From contig NZ_CALSBS010000007.1 in the NCBI RefSeq assembly GCF_943590815.1, forward strand, positions 124,001 to 188,000: a stretch of 64,000 bases of DNA, given 5' to 3'. The notes below the pieces were generated by a model. It was not told the DNA's origin and ran no database searches. It saw nothing but the letters and a program-made list of their open reading frames with translations. Origin of the DNA: Pseudocitrobacter vendiensis (GTDB lineage: Bacteria; Pseudomonadota; Gammaproteobacteria; Enterobacterales; Enterobacteriaceae). Position 1 is the first letter of the stretch, and the number at the start of each line of letters is the position of its first letter. Shown here in pieces: positions 15,050 to 25,691 of the stretch. A program made the position numbers and the translations under genes.

Positions 15050-15457
15050 CTTGTCCTCGTTGAGTAAGCAAAGCCAACCACATTCCATTAGAAAAATCTG
15101 GCGTCGACAGCGCGAACAGGCTCCGACGCAAACGTTCTCTTTTGCCTGAACTTACCACCGAAATCGGCGGTAAACCATAAGCAAAAGCGGGTCATCAGAT
15201 TAGCTTATGGTCAAAATCAGCCAAAAAGCTTACAGAGTTATTCGCTATAAAAATGCGAATAGAGCCACATATAATTAACATTCGTGCATGAGCGTTTAGC
15301 ATAAAACCATATTTAGTGCGGAAAACGAGGCGTGTTTTTCGTTACCTCAAAAACACTGAATTAGAAAAACTAATGCGAAAAAAGGCGTGAAATTAGAATA
15401 TTTCAAACGAGAGGGCGGTTCTCCCGGCAGCGCGCCGGGAGAAGAAGTGTGACGCAG
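15050..15457 (-). promoter_or_regulatory. gcvTHP promoter/leader region (408 bp, no gene)
   Basis: AT-rich spacer between ubiI and gcvT. It contains several CTAAT/ATTAG motifs of the kind bound by GcvA (for example around 15200 and 15370) and a leader hairpin (TTACCGCCGA...TCGGTGGTAA near 15151-15172). No glycine-riboswitch core motif was recognised, in line with E. coli, where GcvA/GcvR, Lrp and CRP act at the DNA level. Confidence 0.5.
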
Positions 15458-16660
15458 TTAACGAAGCCACTCTGGAAGGTCATTCAGACCCATTGCCTGG
15501 CGGATTAACTGTGGTTTAACACCCGGTAATGTATCGGCGAGTTTCAGGCCAATATCGCGCAGCAGCTTTTTCGCCGGATTTTCACCCGCGAAGAGTTCGC
15601 GGAAACCCTGCATGCCGGCCAGCATCATCGCCGCACTGTGTTTACGACTACGCTCATAGCGGCGCAGATAGAAATGCTGACCGATATCTTTGCCCTGCGC
15701 GTGCAGACGGCGAACTTCATCAATCAGTTCAGCCGCATCCATAAAGCCCAGGTTAACGCCCTGACCCGCCAACGGATGAATGGTATGCGCCGCATCGCCG
15801 ACTAACGCCAGACGGTGCGCGGCGAACTGACGCGCGTAACGCCCGGTCAACGGATAAACCTGACGCTCACTTTCAAGCGTGCATAAACCAAGACGATTAT
15901 CAAAAGCGATGTTCAGCGCTTTGTTAAATGCGTGTTCATCTGCCTGCTGCATCCGCTCAGCCTCCTGCGGCGACAGCGACCAGACGATTGAGCAAAGATG
16001 GGGGTCAGAAAGCGGCAGGAAGGCCAGAATGCCTTCACCATGGAATGCCTGTCGGGCGATGGCATCATGCGGTTCGGCGGTGCGAATGGTCGCCACCAGC
16101 GCGTGATGTTTGTAATCCCAGAAGGTTAAGGGGATATCGGCTTTATTACGCAGCCAGGAGTTTGCGCCATCGGCCCCCACAACCAGACGCGCCGTCAGCA
16201 TTGCGCCATCTTTCAGCGTCAGAAACGCGTCGTTCTCGCCCCACGCAACCTGCTGAAGTTCAGCGGGAGCCATTAAGCTAATATCCTGGCAACGCTGCGC
16301 TTTTTCCCACAGCGCGTTGTGGATCACTGCGTTCTCAACGATATGGCCGAGATGACTGTAGCCCAGGCTTTTATCATCAAAGGCGATACGTCCGAAGCTG
16401 TCTTTATCCCACACTTCCATGCCGTGATAGCGGCTGGCGCGATGAGCAAGAATGGCGGACCACACATCCAGCTTTGTGAGTAATCTTTCGCTACCGGCGT
16501 TAATTGCCGATACACGTAACGCCGGGGGCGCGTCCACGGCCAGCGGCTGGGGCAGTGCCTGTTCCAGCACCGCGACGCGAAGTCCGCTCCCCTGTAAACC
16601 ACAGGCAACCGCCAGGCCCACCATTCCACCGCCAACGATAGCGACATCTACACTCTGCAC
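15458..16660 (-). CDS. ubiI: FAD-dependent 2-octaprenylphenol hydroxylase UbiI
   Basis: A 400-residue UbiH/VisC-family flavoprotein monooxygenase. The N-terminal FAD motif GGGMVGLAVACGL is at 10-22, the DG motif GADGAN in the middle, and the second FAD motif GDAAHTIHPLAGQGVNLG toward residue 290-307. It hydroxylates C5 of the ubiquinone precursor ring in the inner-membrane-associated Ubi complex. It follows ubiH by 9 bp in the pepP-ubiH-ubiI operon. Confidence 0.96.
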   Translation of the reverse strand: MQSVDVAIVGGGMVGLAVACGLQGSGLRVAVLEQALPQPLAVDAPPALRVSAINAGSERLLTKLDVWSAILAHRASRYHGMEVWDKDSFGRIAFDDKSLGYSHLGHIVENAVIHNALWEKAQRCQDISLMAPAELQQVAWGENDAFLTLKDGAMLTARLVVGADGANSWLRNKADIPLTFWDYKHHALVATIRTAEPHDAIARQAFHGEGILAFLPLSDPHLCSIVWSLSPQEAERMQQADEHAFNKALNIAFDNRLGLCTLESERQVYPLTGRYARQFAAHRLALVGDAAHTIHPLAGQGVNLGFMDAAELIDEVRRLHAQGKDIGQHFYLRRYERSRKHSAAMMLAGMQGFRELFAGENPAKKLLRDIGLKLADTLPGVKPQLIRQAMGLNDLPEWLR

Positions 16661-16669
16661 ATTGACTCC

Positions 16670-17848
16670 TTAACGGGCTACCCAGCCCAGCGTACGCTGC
16701 GCCAGCACATCGCGTGCCGGGGTGAATAATTCCATCGCCATTAAACCGACATTGCGCCCGACAACCAGCGGGGCCCAACGGTTGGCAAACAGATGCACTA
16801 AACCATCGGTCACACCGATCGTGGCGGCTTTATCGTCCGCCCGCTGACGTTGATAACGACACAGCAACCCATAGCTGCCGATATCCTGGCCTGCCTCATG
16901 GGCCTGCGCGAGCAATTCTGCCAGCGACATGACGTCACGCAGGCCAAGGTTAAAGCCCTGCCCGGCAATCGGATGCAGCGTTTGCGCCGCGTTACCGACC
17001 AGCGCCAGACGGTGCGATACCGCACGTGTCGCCGTGGTGAGAGACAACGGGTACGCATTGCGGGCGCCAGCGTGCGTGATGCGGCCTAAACGCCAACCAA
17101 AGGCCTGTTGAAGTTCATTGCAGAAACGTTCGTCCGACCAGCCCATCACCTCATCTCGATTTTCCAGCGCATGGCACCATACCAACGAACAGCGACCTTG
17201 TGACATTGGCAGCATCGCCAGCGGGCCATTCGCGGTGAAGCGTTCAAATGCGCGCCCCTGATGCGGAACGGCGGTGGTAACGTTGGCAATAACAGCAAGC
17301 TGTTGATACGGCTCTTGCTGCCAGCGAATACCGCACTGTTCACCCAGCGCCGAGCGTGAACCGTCGGCTGCAACGAGCATTTGTCCGTTGATCGTCTCGC
17401 CACTTTCAAGCGTGACGCTCACGGTATCCTGGGTGCGATTGACGCTGGCAACGCGCGCGGGGCAATGCAACGTTACGCCAGGCGCTTTGCGCAGCAGCGC
17501 GAAAAGACGTTGGCCGACATCATGCAGTTCCACCACGTTGCCAAGTGCTGGCAAACGATAATCTTCCGCTTCCAGCGTAACAAACCCGGCATGGCCGCGG
17601 TCGCTCACGTGAACGGTATGAATCGCCGTCGCACAACCCGATATCGCCTGCCAGATACCGACTTTCGCCAGTTGCTGGCACGTGCCTGCCGCCAGCGCAA
17701 TCGCCCGGGCATCAAAGCCCGGATGTTGCAGGGAATCGACTTCCGCCGCTTCAATCAGATGCACAGGTAAACGCCCACCGGTCATCTGCGACACCGCCAG
17801 CGCAAGCGTCGCGCCGGTCATCCCACCGCCGACAATAATCAGGCTCAT
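16670..17848 (-). CDS. ubiH: 2-octaprenyl-6-methoxyphenol hydroxylase UbiH
   Basis: A 392-residue paralogue of UbiI with the same layout: GGGMTGATLALAV at the N-terminus, VAADGSRS in the middle and GNAAQTLHPIAGQGFNLG near 290-307. It hydroxylates C1 in ubiquinone synthesis. Its ATG overlaps the pepP stop by four bases (ATGA), so the two are translationally coupled. Confidence 0.96.
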   Translation of the reverse strand: MSLIIVGGGMTGATLALAVSQMTGGRLPVHLIEAAEVDSLQHPGFDARAIALAAGTCQQLAKVGIWQAISGCATAIHTVHVSDRGHAGFVTLEAEDYRLPALGNVVELHDVGQRLFALLRKAPGVTLHCPARVASVNRTQDTVSVTLESGETINGQMLVAADGSRSALGEQCGIRWQQEPYQQLAVIANVTTAVPHQGRAFERFTANGPLAMLPMSQGRCSLVWCHALENRDEVMGWSDERFCNELQQAFGWRLGRITHAGARNAYPLSLTTATRAVSHRLALVGNAAQTLHPIAGQGFNLGLRDVMSLAELLAQAHEAGQDIGSYGLLCRYQRQRADDKAATIGVTDGLVHLFANRWAPLVVGRNVGLMAMELFTPARDVLAQRTLGWVAR

Positions 17849-19161
17849 AGGCGACGCGCCGCCGCCATCAGCGCTTCAATATCATCCGCGCGTTTGACTA
17901 CCGAGGCAGTCAGGTTTTCATTGCCGTCTGCGGTTATCAGAATGTCATCTTCAATACGAATACCGATGCCGCGATACTCGACCGGCACATCTGCATCCGG
18001 CGCGATGTACAGGCCCGGCTCGACGGTTAACACCATACCCGGTTCCAGCACACGCGAACGATCCACACCGTAAACGCCGACGTCATGCACATCCAGCCCC
18101 AGCCAGTGGCTCAGGCCGTGCATGAAGTACGGGCGATGGGCGTTTTCCGCGATCAGTTCATCGACTTCACCGTGCAGAATCCCCAGATCGCGCAGGCCGG
18201 TAATCATGATGCGCACCACTTCGCCGGTCACTTCCTGAATGGAGGTGCCTGGACGATAGAGTTTGAGCGAGGTTTCCAGCGATTCCAGCACGATGTCGTA
18301 AATGGCGCGCTGCGCCGGGGTAAACTTGCCGTTCACCGGGAAGGTACGGGTGATATCACCGGCGTAGCCTTTGTATTCGCAACCGGCGTCAATCAGCACC
18401 AGTTCGCCATCGCGCAGTTCAGATTCATTTTCGGTGTAGTGCAGAATGCAGCCGTTTTCGCCGCCACCCACAATGGTGTTGTAAGAGGGATAACGCGCGC
18501 CGTGGCGGGTAAACTCGTGCAGAATTTCCCCTTCAAGTTGATACTCGAACATGCCCGGCTGGCATTTTTCCATCGCGCGTGTATGAGCAAGCGCAGTAAT
18601 TTCACCGGCGCGGCGCATCACGGCAATCTCTTCTTCCGATTTGAACAGCCGCATTTCGTGCACCAGCGGACGCCAGTCAATCACTGTGGACGGGGCCACC
18701 AGATTCTGGCGCGAACCTTTGCGCAGTTTGTCCATCGCGGTGAAGACGATTTCATCGGCCCAGGCGTATTCACCCTGCGCGTGATAAATCGTGTCCAGCC
18801 CATTGAGCAACTGGAACAGTTGCTGGTTGATTTCGCTGAAAGCCAGCGCGCGGTCAACGCCCAGTTTTGCCGGGGCCGCATCCTGCCCGAGGCGGCGGCC
18901 AAACCAGATCTCCGCCGTCAGGTCGCGAACACGGTTAAACAGCACGCTGTGATTATGAGTGTCATCGCTTTTAATCAGCACCAGCAAGGCTTCCGGCTCG
19001 TTAAAGCCTGTGAAGTACCAGAAATCGCTGCTCTGGCGATAGGGATACTCGGAATCCGCGCTGCGAGTCACTTCCGGCGCGGCAAAAATCAGCGCCGCGC
19101 TGCCTGGCTGCATTTGCGCCAGCAGTGCCTGACGGCGACGGAGAAACTCTTGCTGTGTCAT
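17845..19161 (-). CDS. pepP: Xaa-Pro aminopeptidase P
   Basis: A 438-residue M24B metallopeptidase, close to the 441 of E. coli. The creatinase-like N-domain is followed by a pita-bread domain with the metal ligands: Asp in LIDAGCEY, Asp in GDITRTFP, His in HGLSHWLG, and Glu in VEPGLY and GIRIEDD. It removes N-terminal residues preceding proline. It is the first gene of pepP-ubiH-ubiI; ygfB lies upstream beyond a BIME. Confidence 0.97.
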   Translation of the reverse strand: MTQQEFLRRRQALLAQMQPGSAALIFAAPEVTRSADSEYPYRQSSDFWYFTGFNEPEALLVLIKSDDTHNHSVLFNRVRDLTAEIWFGRRLGQDAAPAKLGVDRALAFSEINQQLFQLLNGLDTIYHAQGEYAWADEIVFTAMDKLRKGSRQNLVAPSTVIDWRPLVHEMRLFKSEEEIAVMRRAGEITALAHTRAMEKCQPGMFEYQLEGEILHEFTRHGARYPSYNTIVGGGENGCILHYTENESELRDGELVLIDAGCEYKGYAGDITRTFPVNGKFTPAQRAIYDIVLESLETSLKLYRPGTSIQEVTGEVVRIMITGLRDLGILHGEVDELIAENAHRPYFMHGLSHWLGLDVHDVGVYGVDRSRVLEPGMVLTVEPGLYIAPDADVPVEYRGIGIRIEDDILITADGNENLTASVVKRADDIEALMAAARRL

Positions 19162-19194
19162 GACATCTCCTTAATACGTAAAGTGCGGACGGTT

Positions 19195-19275
19195 TGTCGG
19201 ATGGCGGCTACGCCTGTCCGACCTACGTTCGACTACATCACTTTGTAGGCCCGATAAGCGCAGCGCCATCGGGCA
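19195..19275. repeat. BIME (two inverted REP units) between pepP and ygfB
   Basis: Unit 1 (TGTCGGATGGCGGCTACGCC...) is at 19195-19226 and unit 2 (TGTAGGCCCGATAAGCGCAGC...CATCGGGCA) at 19244-19275, in opposite orientation. It separates ygfB from pepP on the same strand. Confidence 0.85.
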
Positions 19276-19312
19276 AAGCCGGCAGAGCGCACATTACCAG
19301 CCCCCTGAATAT

Positions 19313-20381
<1,069 letters not shown>

Positions 20382-20422
20382 CACTTTGCAGTTTACTGTG
20401 GTAGAGTGACTGTGAAGACAAA

Positions 20423-20606
20423 ATTTCTCTGAGATGTTCGCAAGCGGGCCAGTCCCCTGAGCCGATATTTCATACCACAAGAATGTGGCGCTCCATGGTT
20501 GGTGAGCATGCTCGGCCCGTCCGAGAAGCCTTAAAACTGTGACGACACATTCACCTTGAACCAAGGGTTCAAGGGTTACAGCCTGCGGCGGCATCTCGGA
20601 GATTCC
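20423..20606 (+). ncRNA. ssrS: 6S RNA
   Basis: It begins ATTTCTCTGAGATG and ends CATCTCGGAGATTCC. The two ends pair to form the closing stem, with the internal open-promoter-like bubble between. The length is 184 nt, the same as E. coli ssrS, and the location between zapA and fau is diagnostic. 6S RNA sequesters sigma70-RNA polymerase in stationary phase. Confidence 0.97.
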
Positions 20607-20628
20607 CCTTCTTTTACTACCAGCCCCT

Positions 20629-21225
20629 ATGACACAACTTCCTGAACTCGCCCTCTCCCGACAAGACATCCGCAAGATGATTCGGCAACGGCGTCGCGCG
20701 CTCACAGAACAACAGCAAATCGATTTCGGCGAACAGGCCGCCACCCGCATGATGGCGTATCCGCCCATGGTGATGGCGCATACGGTGGCGCTGTTTTTGT
20801 CCTTTGATGGCGAGCTCGACACTCAACCGCTAATAGAACAACTCTGGCGCGCAGGTAAACGCGTCTATCTGCCAGTGCTTCATCCCTTCAGCCCTGGAAA
20901 CCTGCTGTTTCTGCACTATCACCCACACAGCGAACTGGTGGTAAACCGTCTAAAAATCCACGAGCCGAAGCTGGACGTGCGCAATGTGCTACCGCTGGAT
21001 AAACTGGATGTGCTAATCACGCCACTGGTCGCCTTTGATGAACAGGGGCAACGGCTGGGGATGGGCGGCGGGTTTTACGATCGCACGCTGCAAAACTGGC
21101 AACAACACGGCATCAGCCCGGTAGGCTACGCACACGATTGTCAATTGGTGGAACGACTGCCAGTTGAAGAGTGGGATATTCCGCTGCCAGCTGTAGTGAC
21201 ACCGTCAAAAACCTGGGAGTGGTAG
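20629..21225 (+). CDS. fau: 5-formyltetrahydrofolate cyclo-ligase
   Basis: A 198-residue protein of the 5-FTHF cyclo-ligase family. The N-terminal RKMIRQRRRAL is the basic ATP-phosphate-binding segment. The C-terminal GMGGGFYDRTL (about 145-155) is the glycine-rich nucleotide loop. It converts 5-formyl-THF to 5,10-methenyl-THF and is linked to persister formation in E. coli. The start at 20629 includes the helix before the basic motif; a shorter start at the MIRQRR methionine is sometimes annotated. It lies 22 bp after 6S RNA. Confidence 0.92.
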   Translation: MTQLPELALSRQDIRKMIRQRRRALTEQQQIDFGEQAATRMMAYPPMVMAHTVALFLSFDGELDTQPLIEQLWRAGKRVYLPVLHPFSPGNLLFLHYHPHSELVVNRLKIHEPKLDVRNVLPLDKLDVLITPLVAFDEQGQRLGMGGGFYDRTLQNWQQHGISPVGYAHDCQLVERLPVEEWDIPLPAVVTPSKTWEW

Positions 21226-21284
21226 GGCGAAGTTTCCCACTCCGCCCCGATTGACTTTGCTGATTCTTTGACCTAATTTAGTGA

Positions 21285-21426
21285 GTAAGGGTAAGGGAGG
21301 ATTGCTCCTCCCTCTGGAACACTGTTTAGAAAGCTGGCGTGCTTATCATCAACAGAATAACCAGGATGATGACTAACTTCATCATAACCCTTCTCCTTTG
21401 AGCCCCTGCTTCGGTAGGGGCTTTCC
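21285..21426 (+). ncRNA. sibC: Sib antisense RNA (SibC-like antitoxin)
   Basis: It begins GTAAGGGTAAGGGAGGATTG and ends in the terminator hairpin AGCCCCTgcttcggtAGGGGCTTT. That matches the layout and about 140-nt length of E. coli SibC at the same fau-serA position. A sigma70-like promoter precedes it (TTGACT at 21251, TAATTT near 21275). It covers the whole ibs ORF in antisense and would block its translation. Confidence 0.85.
21326..21385 (-). CDS. ibsC: Ibs-type type I toxin, 19 residues
   Basis: The minus strand encodes MMKLVIILVILLMISTPAF with a strong ribosome site (AAAGGAGAAGGGTT) just upstream. This is a hydrophobic single-segment peptide of the Ibs family, in the same place as E. 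coli ibsC and fully opposed by the Sib RNA. Overproduced Ibs peptides depolarise the inner membrane. It is too short for normal gene finders. Confidence 0.85.
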   Translation of the reverse strand: MMKLVIILVILLMISTPAF

Positions 21427-21573
21427 CGTTTTAGCATCATGCTGCCCCTATCCTAATCTTTCCTGCACACGTAAAGATGCCGTCGCGCGGCTTTAGTTGC
21501 CTTTTACGACTCGCTTCGCAATGGTTGATTACATTCGTTTCAGGATGGAAAACAGCGGCAGATGAGCGGGAAA

Positions 21574-21602
21574 TGACGGGCAGGCCAGCGGCCCGCCCGT
21601 GA
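21574..21602 (-). terminator. possible terminator after serA
   Basis: The inverted repeat ACGGGC...GCCCGT lies just after the serA stop on the minus strand. There is no good U-tract, so the call is weak. Confidence 0.3.
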
Positions 21603-21613
21603 AGGCGTAAGAA

Positions 21614-22846
21614 TCAGAACAGCATGCGTGCGCGAACCGTGCCCGGAATCGCTTTCATGCTTTGCAGCGCTTTCTGTGCCACGTCTTCTTCTGCTTCGAT
21701 ATCGATAACCACATAACCCATCTGCGGCGTGGTTTGCAGGTACTGTGCGGCAATGTTGACGCCCTGCTCAGCGAAAATCTGGTTGATGGCAGTTAACACA
21801 CCAGGACGGTTTTCATGGATGTGCAGCAGGCGGCGGCCACCGTGAATCGGCAGTGAGACTTCCGGGAAGTTCACCGCAGAAAGGGTTGAGCCGTTGTCGG
21901 AATATTTCGCCAGTTTACCCGCCACTTCCAGGCCGATATTTTCCTGCGCTTCCTGCGTTGAACCGCCAATATGCGGCGTCAGGATCACGTTATCAAACTC
22001 GCACAGCGGCGAGGTGAACGGGTCACTGTTAGTTGCCGGTTCAGTCGGGAAGACGTCGATCGCCGCGCCCGCCAGGTGTTTGCTCGCCAGCGCATCGCAC
22101 AACGCCGGGATATCCACAACGGTGCCGCGAGAGGCGTTAATCAACAGCGAGCCCGGCTTCATCAACGCCAGCTCTTCCACACCCATCATGTTTTTGGTGG
22201 AGGCGTTTTCCGGCACGTGCAGGCTGACCACATCGCTCATATTCAGCAGGTCGGAGAGATGCTGAACCTGCGTCGCATTGCCCAGCGGCAGTTTGTTTTC
22301 GATGTCGTAGAAGAAAACGTGCATCCCCAGTGATTCCGCCAGAATGCCCAGCTGTGTGCCAATATGACCGTAGCCGATAATGCCCAGTTTTTTGCCGCGC
22401 GCTTCAAAAGAGCCCACGGCCAGTTTATTCCACACGCCACGGTGTGCTTTGGCGTTCGCTTCCGGCACGCCGCGCAGTAGCAGCAGCAGTTCGCCAATCA
22501 CCAACTCGGCCACGGAACGGGTGTTCGAGAACGGTGCGTTAAAGACCGGTACGCCGCGTTTGGCAGCCGCTTTCAGGTCAACCTGGTTGGTGCCGATGCA
22601 GAAGCAACCCACAGCCACCAGTTTTTCCGCCGCCTCAAAAATTTCTTCGGTCAGATGCGTACGGGAGCGCAGGCCAATGAAATGGGCATCACGGATAGAC
22701 TCTTTCAGCTGCTCGCTGTCCAGCGCGCCTTTGTGAAACTCGATGTTGGTGTAACCTGCTGCACGAAGGCTGTCCACAGCCTTCTGATGTACGCCTTCTA
22801 CCAGCAGAAATTTAATCTTCTCTTTTTCCAGTGATACCTTAGCCAT
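21614..22846 (-). CDS. serA: D-3-phosphoglycerate dehydrogenase
   Basis: A 410-residue protein starting MAKVSLEKEKIKF, the E. coli length; the longer frame adds 22 unconserved residues. It has the NAD-binding GYGHIGTQ (about 158-165), the catalytic Arg/Glu/His set with HIGGSTQEAQ, and the C-terminal ACT domain for serine feedback inhibition. It commits 3-phosphoglycerate to serine synthesis. The upstream region carries a CRP-like site. Confidence 0.97.
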   Translation of the reverse strand: MAKVSLEKEKIKFLLVEGVHQKAVDSLRAAGYTNIEFHKGALDSEQLKESIRDAHFIGLRSRTHLTEEIFEAAEKLVAVGCFCIGTNQVDLKAAAKRGVPVFNAPFSNTRSVAELVIGELLLLLRGVPEANAKAHRGVWNKLAVGSFEARGKKLGIIGYGHIGTQLGILAESLGMHVFFYDIENKLPLGNATQVQHLSDLLNMSDVVSLHVPENASTKNMMGVEELALMKPGSLLINASRGTVVDIPALCDALASKHLAGAAIDVFPTEPATNSDPFTSPLCEFDNVILTPHIGGSTQEAQENIGLEVAGKLAKYSDNGSTLSAVNFPEVSLPIHGGRRLLHIHENRPGVLTAINQIFAEQGVNIAAQYLQTTPQMGYVVIDIEAEEDVAQKALQSMKAIPGTVRARMLF

Positions 22847-23041
22847 TTCCCCGCCCTGTCTTTGTTTTACTGATGTTGTGATGAACGAAAGTTCACCTAA
22901 GCAACATATCAAAAAAAACTATCGCGGCAATCTAAACGTTTGCGTGTACGTCATGCGGAAATTTCACGCGGTGCAGAATGTCAGCATAAAATGCTACACA
23001 TAAGAAATAAGATGGGATGTTAATGAAGTGGTTTTATAAAA

Positions 23042-23057
23042 TGTGATACAAGTCACC
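23042..23057. promoter_or_regulatory. CRP-like site upstream of serA
   Basis: TGTGATACAAGTCACC matches TGTGA-N6-TCACA at nine of ten positions. It lies about 200 bp upstream of the serA start, in the shared spacer with the rpiA 3' end. E. coli serA is known to be CRP- and Lrp-controlled. Confidence 0.55.
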
Positions 23058-23071
23058 AAAATGAGGCAGAT

Positions 23072-23102
23072 AAAAAATTTTGGGGGAATTGCGCTTCCCC
23101 CA
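23072..23102 (-). terminator. rpiA intrinsic terminator
   Basis: On the minus strand, directly after the rpiA stop, a hairpin TGGGGGAAGCGC...TTCCCCCA is followed by AAAATTTTTTA. Confidence 0.85.
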
Positions 23103-23108
23103 GTCAGA

Positions 23109-23768
23109 TCATTTCGTGATGGTTTTCACACCATCAGCCGTACCAATGAGTGCCACATCAGCACCACGGTTGGCGAATAATCCTACGGTCACCACACCAG
23201 GAATAGCATTGATGGCGTTTTCCAGCGCGATGGCATCAAGAATTTCCAGACCATGTACGTCCAGAATCACGTTGCCGTTGTCAGTTACGACGCCCTGACG
23301 GTATTCCGGGCGACCACCCAGCTTCACCAGTTGGCGTGCCACGCAGCTGCGCGCCATCGGGATGACTTCAACCGGCAGCGGGAAATTGCCCAGGATATCG
23401 ACCTGCTTAGAGGCATCTGCGATACAGATAAATTTGTCCGCAACAGAGGCAATAATCTTTTCACGCGTCAACGCCGCCCCGCCACCTTTGATCATCTGCA
23501 TGTGGCCGTTGATTTCATCCGCACCGTCAACGTAGATCCCCAGACGGTCAACTTCATTGAGGTCAAAAACCGTGATCCCAAGGCTTTTCAGTTTCTCGGT
23601 GGAAGCATCAGAGCTGGATACCGCGCCTTCAATCTGCCCTTTCATGGTACCCAGCGCATCAATAAAGTGTGCTGCGGTAGAGCCTGTGCCCACTCCAACA
23701 ATGGTGCCCGGTTGTACATATTGAAGCGCCGCCCAGCCTACTGCTTTTTTCAGTTCATCCTGCGTCAT
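23109..23768 (-). CDS. rpiA: ribose-5-phosphate isomerase A
   Basis: A 219-residue protein starting [12 protein letters not shown], as in E. coli. The phosphate-binding [11 protein letters not shown] (about 26-36), the DGADEI motif with catalytic residues, and [12 protein letters not shown] are all intact. It interconverts ribose-5-phosphate and ribulose-5-phosphate. It is divergent from argP and monocistronic. Confidence 0.97.
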   Translation of the reverse strand: MTQDELKKAVGWAALQYVQPGTIVGVGTGSTAAHFIDALGTMKGQIEGAVSSSDASTEKLKSLGITVFDLNEVDRLGIYVDGADEINGHMQMIKGGGAALTREKIIASVADKFICIADASKQVDILGNFPLPVEVIPMARSCVARQLVKLGGRPEYRQGVVTDNGNVILDVHGLEILDAIALENAINAIPGVVTVGLFANRGADVALIGTADGVKTITK

Positions 23769-23916
23769 GATTATTGCCCGTGCTGTAATGATATTTGCCG
23801 CATTATAGAACATATGGACACAATGGCGCATTGCGCCAGGCACCAATTTCGTCTGTATCTGCCTGCAATTTATGTCATAGTGCGAGATAACGATTTTAGA
23901 GGAGCCCCTCAACGCA

Positions 23917-24810
23917 ATGAAACGTCCTGACTACAGAACATTACAGGCGCTGGATGCGGTTATTCGGGAACGCGGCTTTGAGCGCGCAGCGCAAAAGCTT
24001 TGCATCACCCAGTCAGCCGTATCGCAGAGAATCAAACAACTGGAAAACATGTTCGGGCAACCGTTGCTGGTGCGAACCGTGCCGCCACGTCCTACGGAGC
24101 AGGGTCAAAAGCTGTTGGCGCTACTGCGTCAGGTTGAGCTGCTGGAAGACGAGTGGCTTGGCGATGAGCAAACGGGTTCGACGCCGCTGCTGCTATCGCT
24201 GGCGGTCAACGCCGACAGTCTGGCAACCTGGCTGCTGCCAGCGCTTGCCGATGTGCTGGTTAACTCGCCTATCCGTCTGAATTTGCAGGTTGAGGATGAA
24301 ACTCGCACACAAGAACGCTTGCGTCGCGGTGAAGTGGTTGGCGCGGTGAGTATCCAGCCGCAGGCCCTACCAAGCTGCCTGGTTGATCAGTTAGGCGCGC
24401 TGGACTATCTGTTTGTCGGTTCAAAAGCGTTTGCCGAGCGCTATTTCCCGAATGGCGTGACGCGTTCAGCGCTGCTGAAAGCGCCTGCCGTGGCGTTCGA
24501 CCATCTCGACGATATGCATCAGGCCTTCCTGCAGCAAAACTTTGATTTGCCGCCGGGCAGCGTGCCGTGTCATATCGTGAATTCATCAGAAGCCTTCGTT
24601 CAGCTGGCGCGTCAGGGAACGACCTGCTGCATGATTCCGCATTTGCAGATTGAAAAAGAATTGGCTTCAGGTGAGCTGATTGACCTGACCCCAGGACTGT
24701 TCCAGCGTCGGATGTTGTACTGGCACCGCTTTGCGCCGGAAAGCCGCATGATGCGCAATGTGACGGATGCGCTGCTGGCCTATGGGCGTCGGGTGTTACG
24801 GCAGGATTAA
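23917..24810 (+). CDS. argP: LysR-family regulator ArgP (IciA)
   Basis: A 297-residue protein identical in length to E. coli ArgP. The N-terminal winged helix-turn-helix ([10 protein letters not shown]...SQRIKQLE) precedes the LysR substrate domain. It activates the arginine exporter argO in response to arginine and is blocked by lysine; argO lies about 1.5 kb away on the opposite strand, as in E. coli. Confidence 0.96.
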   Translation: MKRPDYRTLQALDAVIRERGFERAAQKLCITQSAVSQRIKQLENMFGQPLLVRTVPPRPTEQGQKLLALLRQVELLEDEWLGDEQTGSTPLLLSLAVNADSLATWLLPALADVLVNSPIRLNLQVEDETRTQERLRRGEVVGAVSIQPQALPSCLVDQLGALDYLFVGSKAFAERYFPNGVTRSALLKAPAVAFDHLDDMHQAFLQQNFDLPPGSVPCHIVNSSEAFVQLARQGTTCCMIPHLQIEKELASGELIDLTPGLFQRRMLYWHRFAPESRMMRNVTDALLAYGRRVLRQD

Positions 24811-24818
24811 AGGTTAAC

Positions 24819-24843
24819 GTCGGATGGCGCTGCGCCATCCGAC
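24819..24843. repeat. short perfect REP-like palindrome between argP and yggE
   Basis: GTCGGATGGCGCTGCGCCATCCGAC is nearly fully self-complementary. It is placed between convergent genes and could serve as a bidirectional terminator. Confidence 0.65.
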
Positions 24844-24853
24844 ATATCGACGA

Positions 24854-25600
24854 TTACTGCGCTTTCGCGGGGGTGGCTGGCTGAGACTGCGCCTGAGCAG
24901 GTTGCAGCTCAAACACTACGTCTACCTGATCACCAAACTGAATGGTCGGCTGTTCGTAAGTCTCTTCCGCTGATACCGGTGCGGCATCCGCTTTCATCAT
25001 GCGAACCATCGGGCTCGGCTGATAGTTCGATACGTGGTAACGCACGCTGTAAACCGGCCCCAGTTTGCTGTTAAAGCCCGCGGCCAGTTCTTTAGCCTGA
25101 TGAATTGCGTCATCAATTGCCGCTTTACGCGCTTTATCTTTGTAAGCATCCGGCTGAGCCACGCCCAGCGACACAGAGCGAATTTCGTTCAGGCCGGCTT
25201 TCAACGCGCCGTCCAGCAGAGAATTAAGCTTATCCAACTGACGCAGCGTCACTTCAACGGTACGCACCGCGCGATAACCCTTCAGAATGCTTTTGCCATT
25301 CTGATAGTCATAATCAGGCTGGGTACGCAGGTTGGCTGAGCTAATATCTTTCTTCGCCACACCGTTCTGCTCAAGGAAGGAGAGGTACTGCGCCACGCGC
25401 TGATCCGCCTGCTTCTTCGCCGTCGCCGCATCTTTAGCCGCGATATTCACTTCAATTGCCAGGGTGGCAATATCCGGGGTCGCATCAACGCTGGCCGTAC
25501 CGGAGGTGACAATATGCGGGCCGTTAGGTAATTCATTCGCCTGTACCGACATCGCGCTCAAACCCATTAATGCTGTCAGCGCCATCACTTTAAACTTCAC
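24854..25600 (-). CDS. yggE: SIMPL domain protein YggE (oxidative stress defence)
   Basis: A 248-residue protein with a signal peptide (MKFKVMALTALMGLSAMSVQA, cleavage near ANE). It carries a single SIMPL (DUF541) domain and ends in a low-complexity Ala/Gln/Pro tail. E. coli YggE lowers reactive oxygen when expressed; the mechanism is unknown. It is periplasmic, between argP and argO. Confidence 0.93.
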   Translation of the reverse strand: MKFKVMALTALMGLSAMSVQANELPNGPHIVTSGTASVDATPDIATLAIEVNIAAKDAATAKKQADQRVAQYLSFLEQNGVAKKDISSANLRTQPDYDYQNGKSILKGYRAVRTVEVTLRQLDKLNSLLDGALKAGLNEIRSVSLGVAQPDAYKDKARKAAIDDAIHQAKELAAGFNSKLGPVYSVRYHVSNYQPSPMVRMMKADAAPVSAEETYEQPTIQFGDQVDVVFELQPAQAQSQPATPAKAQ

Positions 25601-25691
25601 TGTCGTCTCTCCATGTTACGTTATCACCCGAAAATACAGGTACTCGCATCCAAGCTTAGCGCTTCATAAGCGAAAGTCCATCGGACAACGC

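Noticed and set aside
15050-15457. Possible glycine riboswitch before gcvT
   Set aside because: The leader does not show the paired conserved glycine-aptamer cores, and enterobacterial gcvTHP is known to be controlled by GcvA/GcvR and Lrp instead.
18085-19248. 387-codon plus-strand frame opposite pepP
   Set aside because: Fully antisense to pepP, His/Phe/Arg-rich with no family resemblance and no ribosome site.
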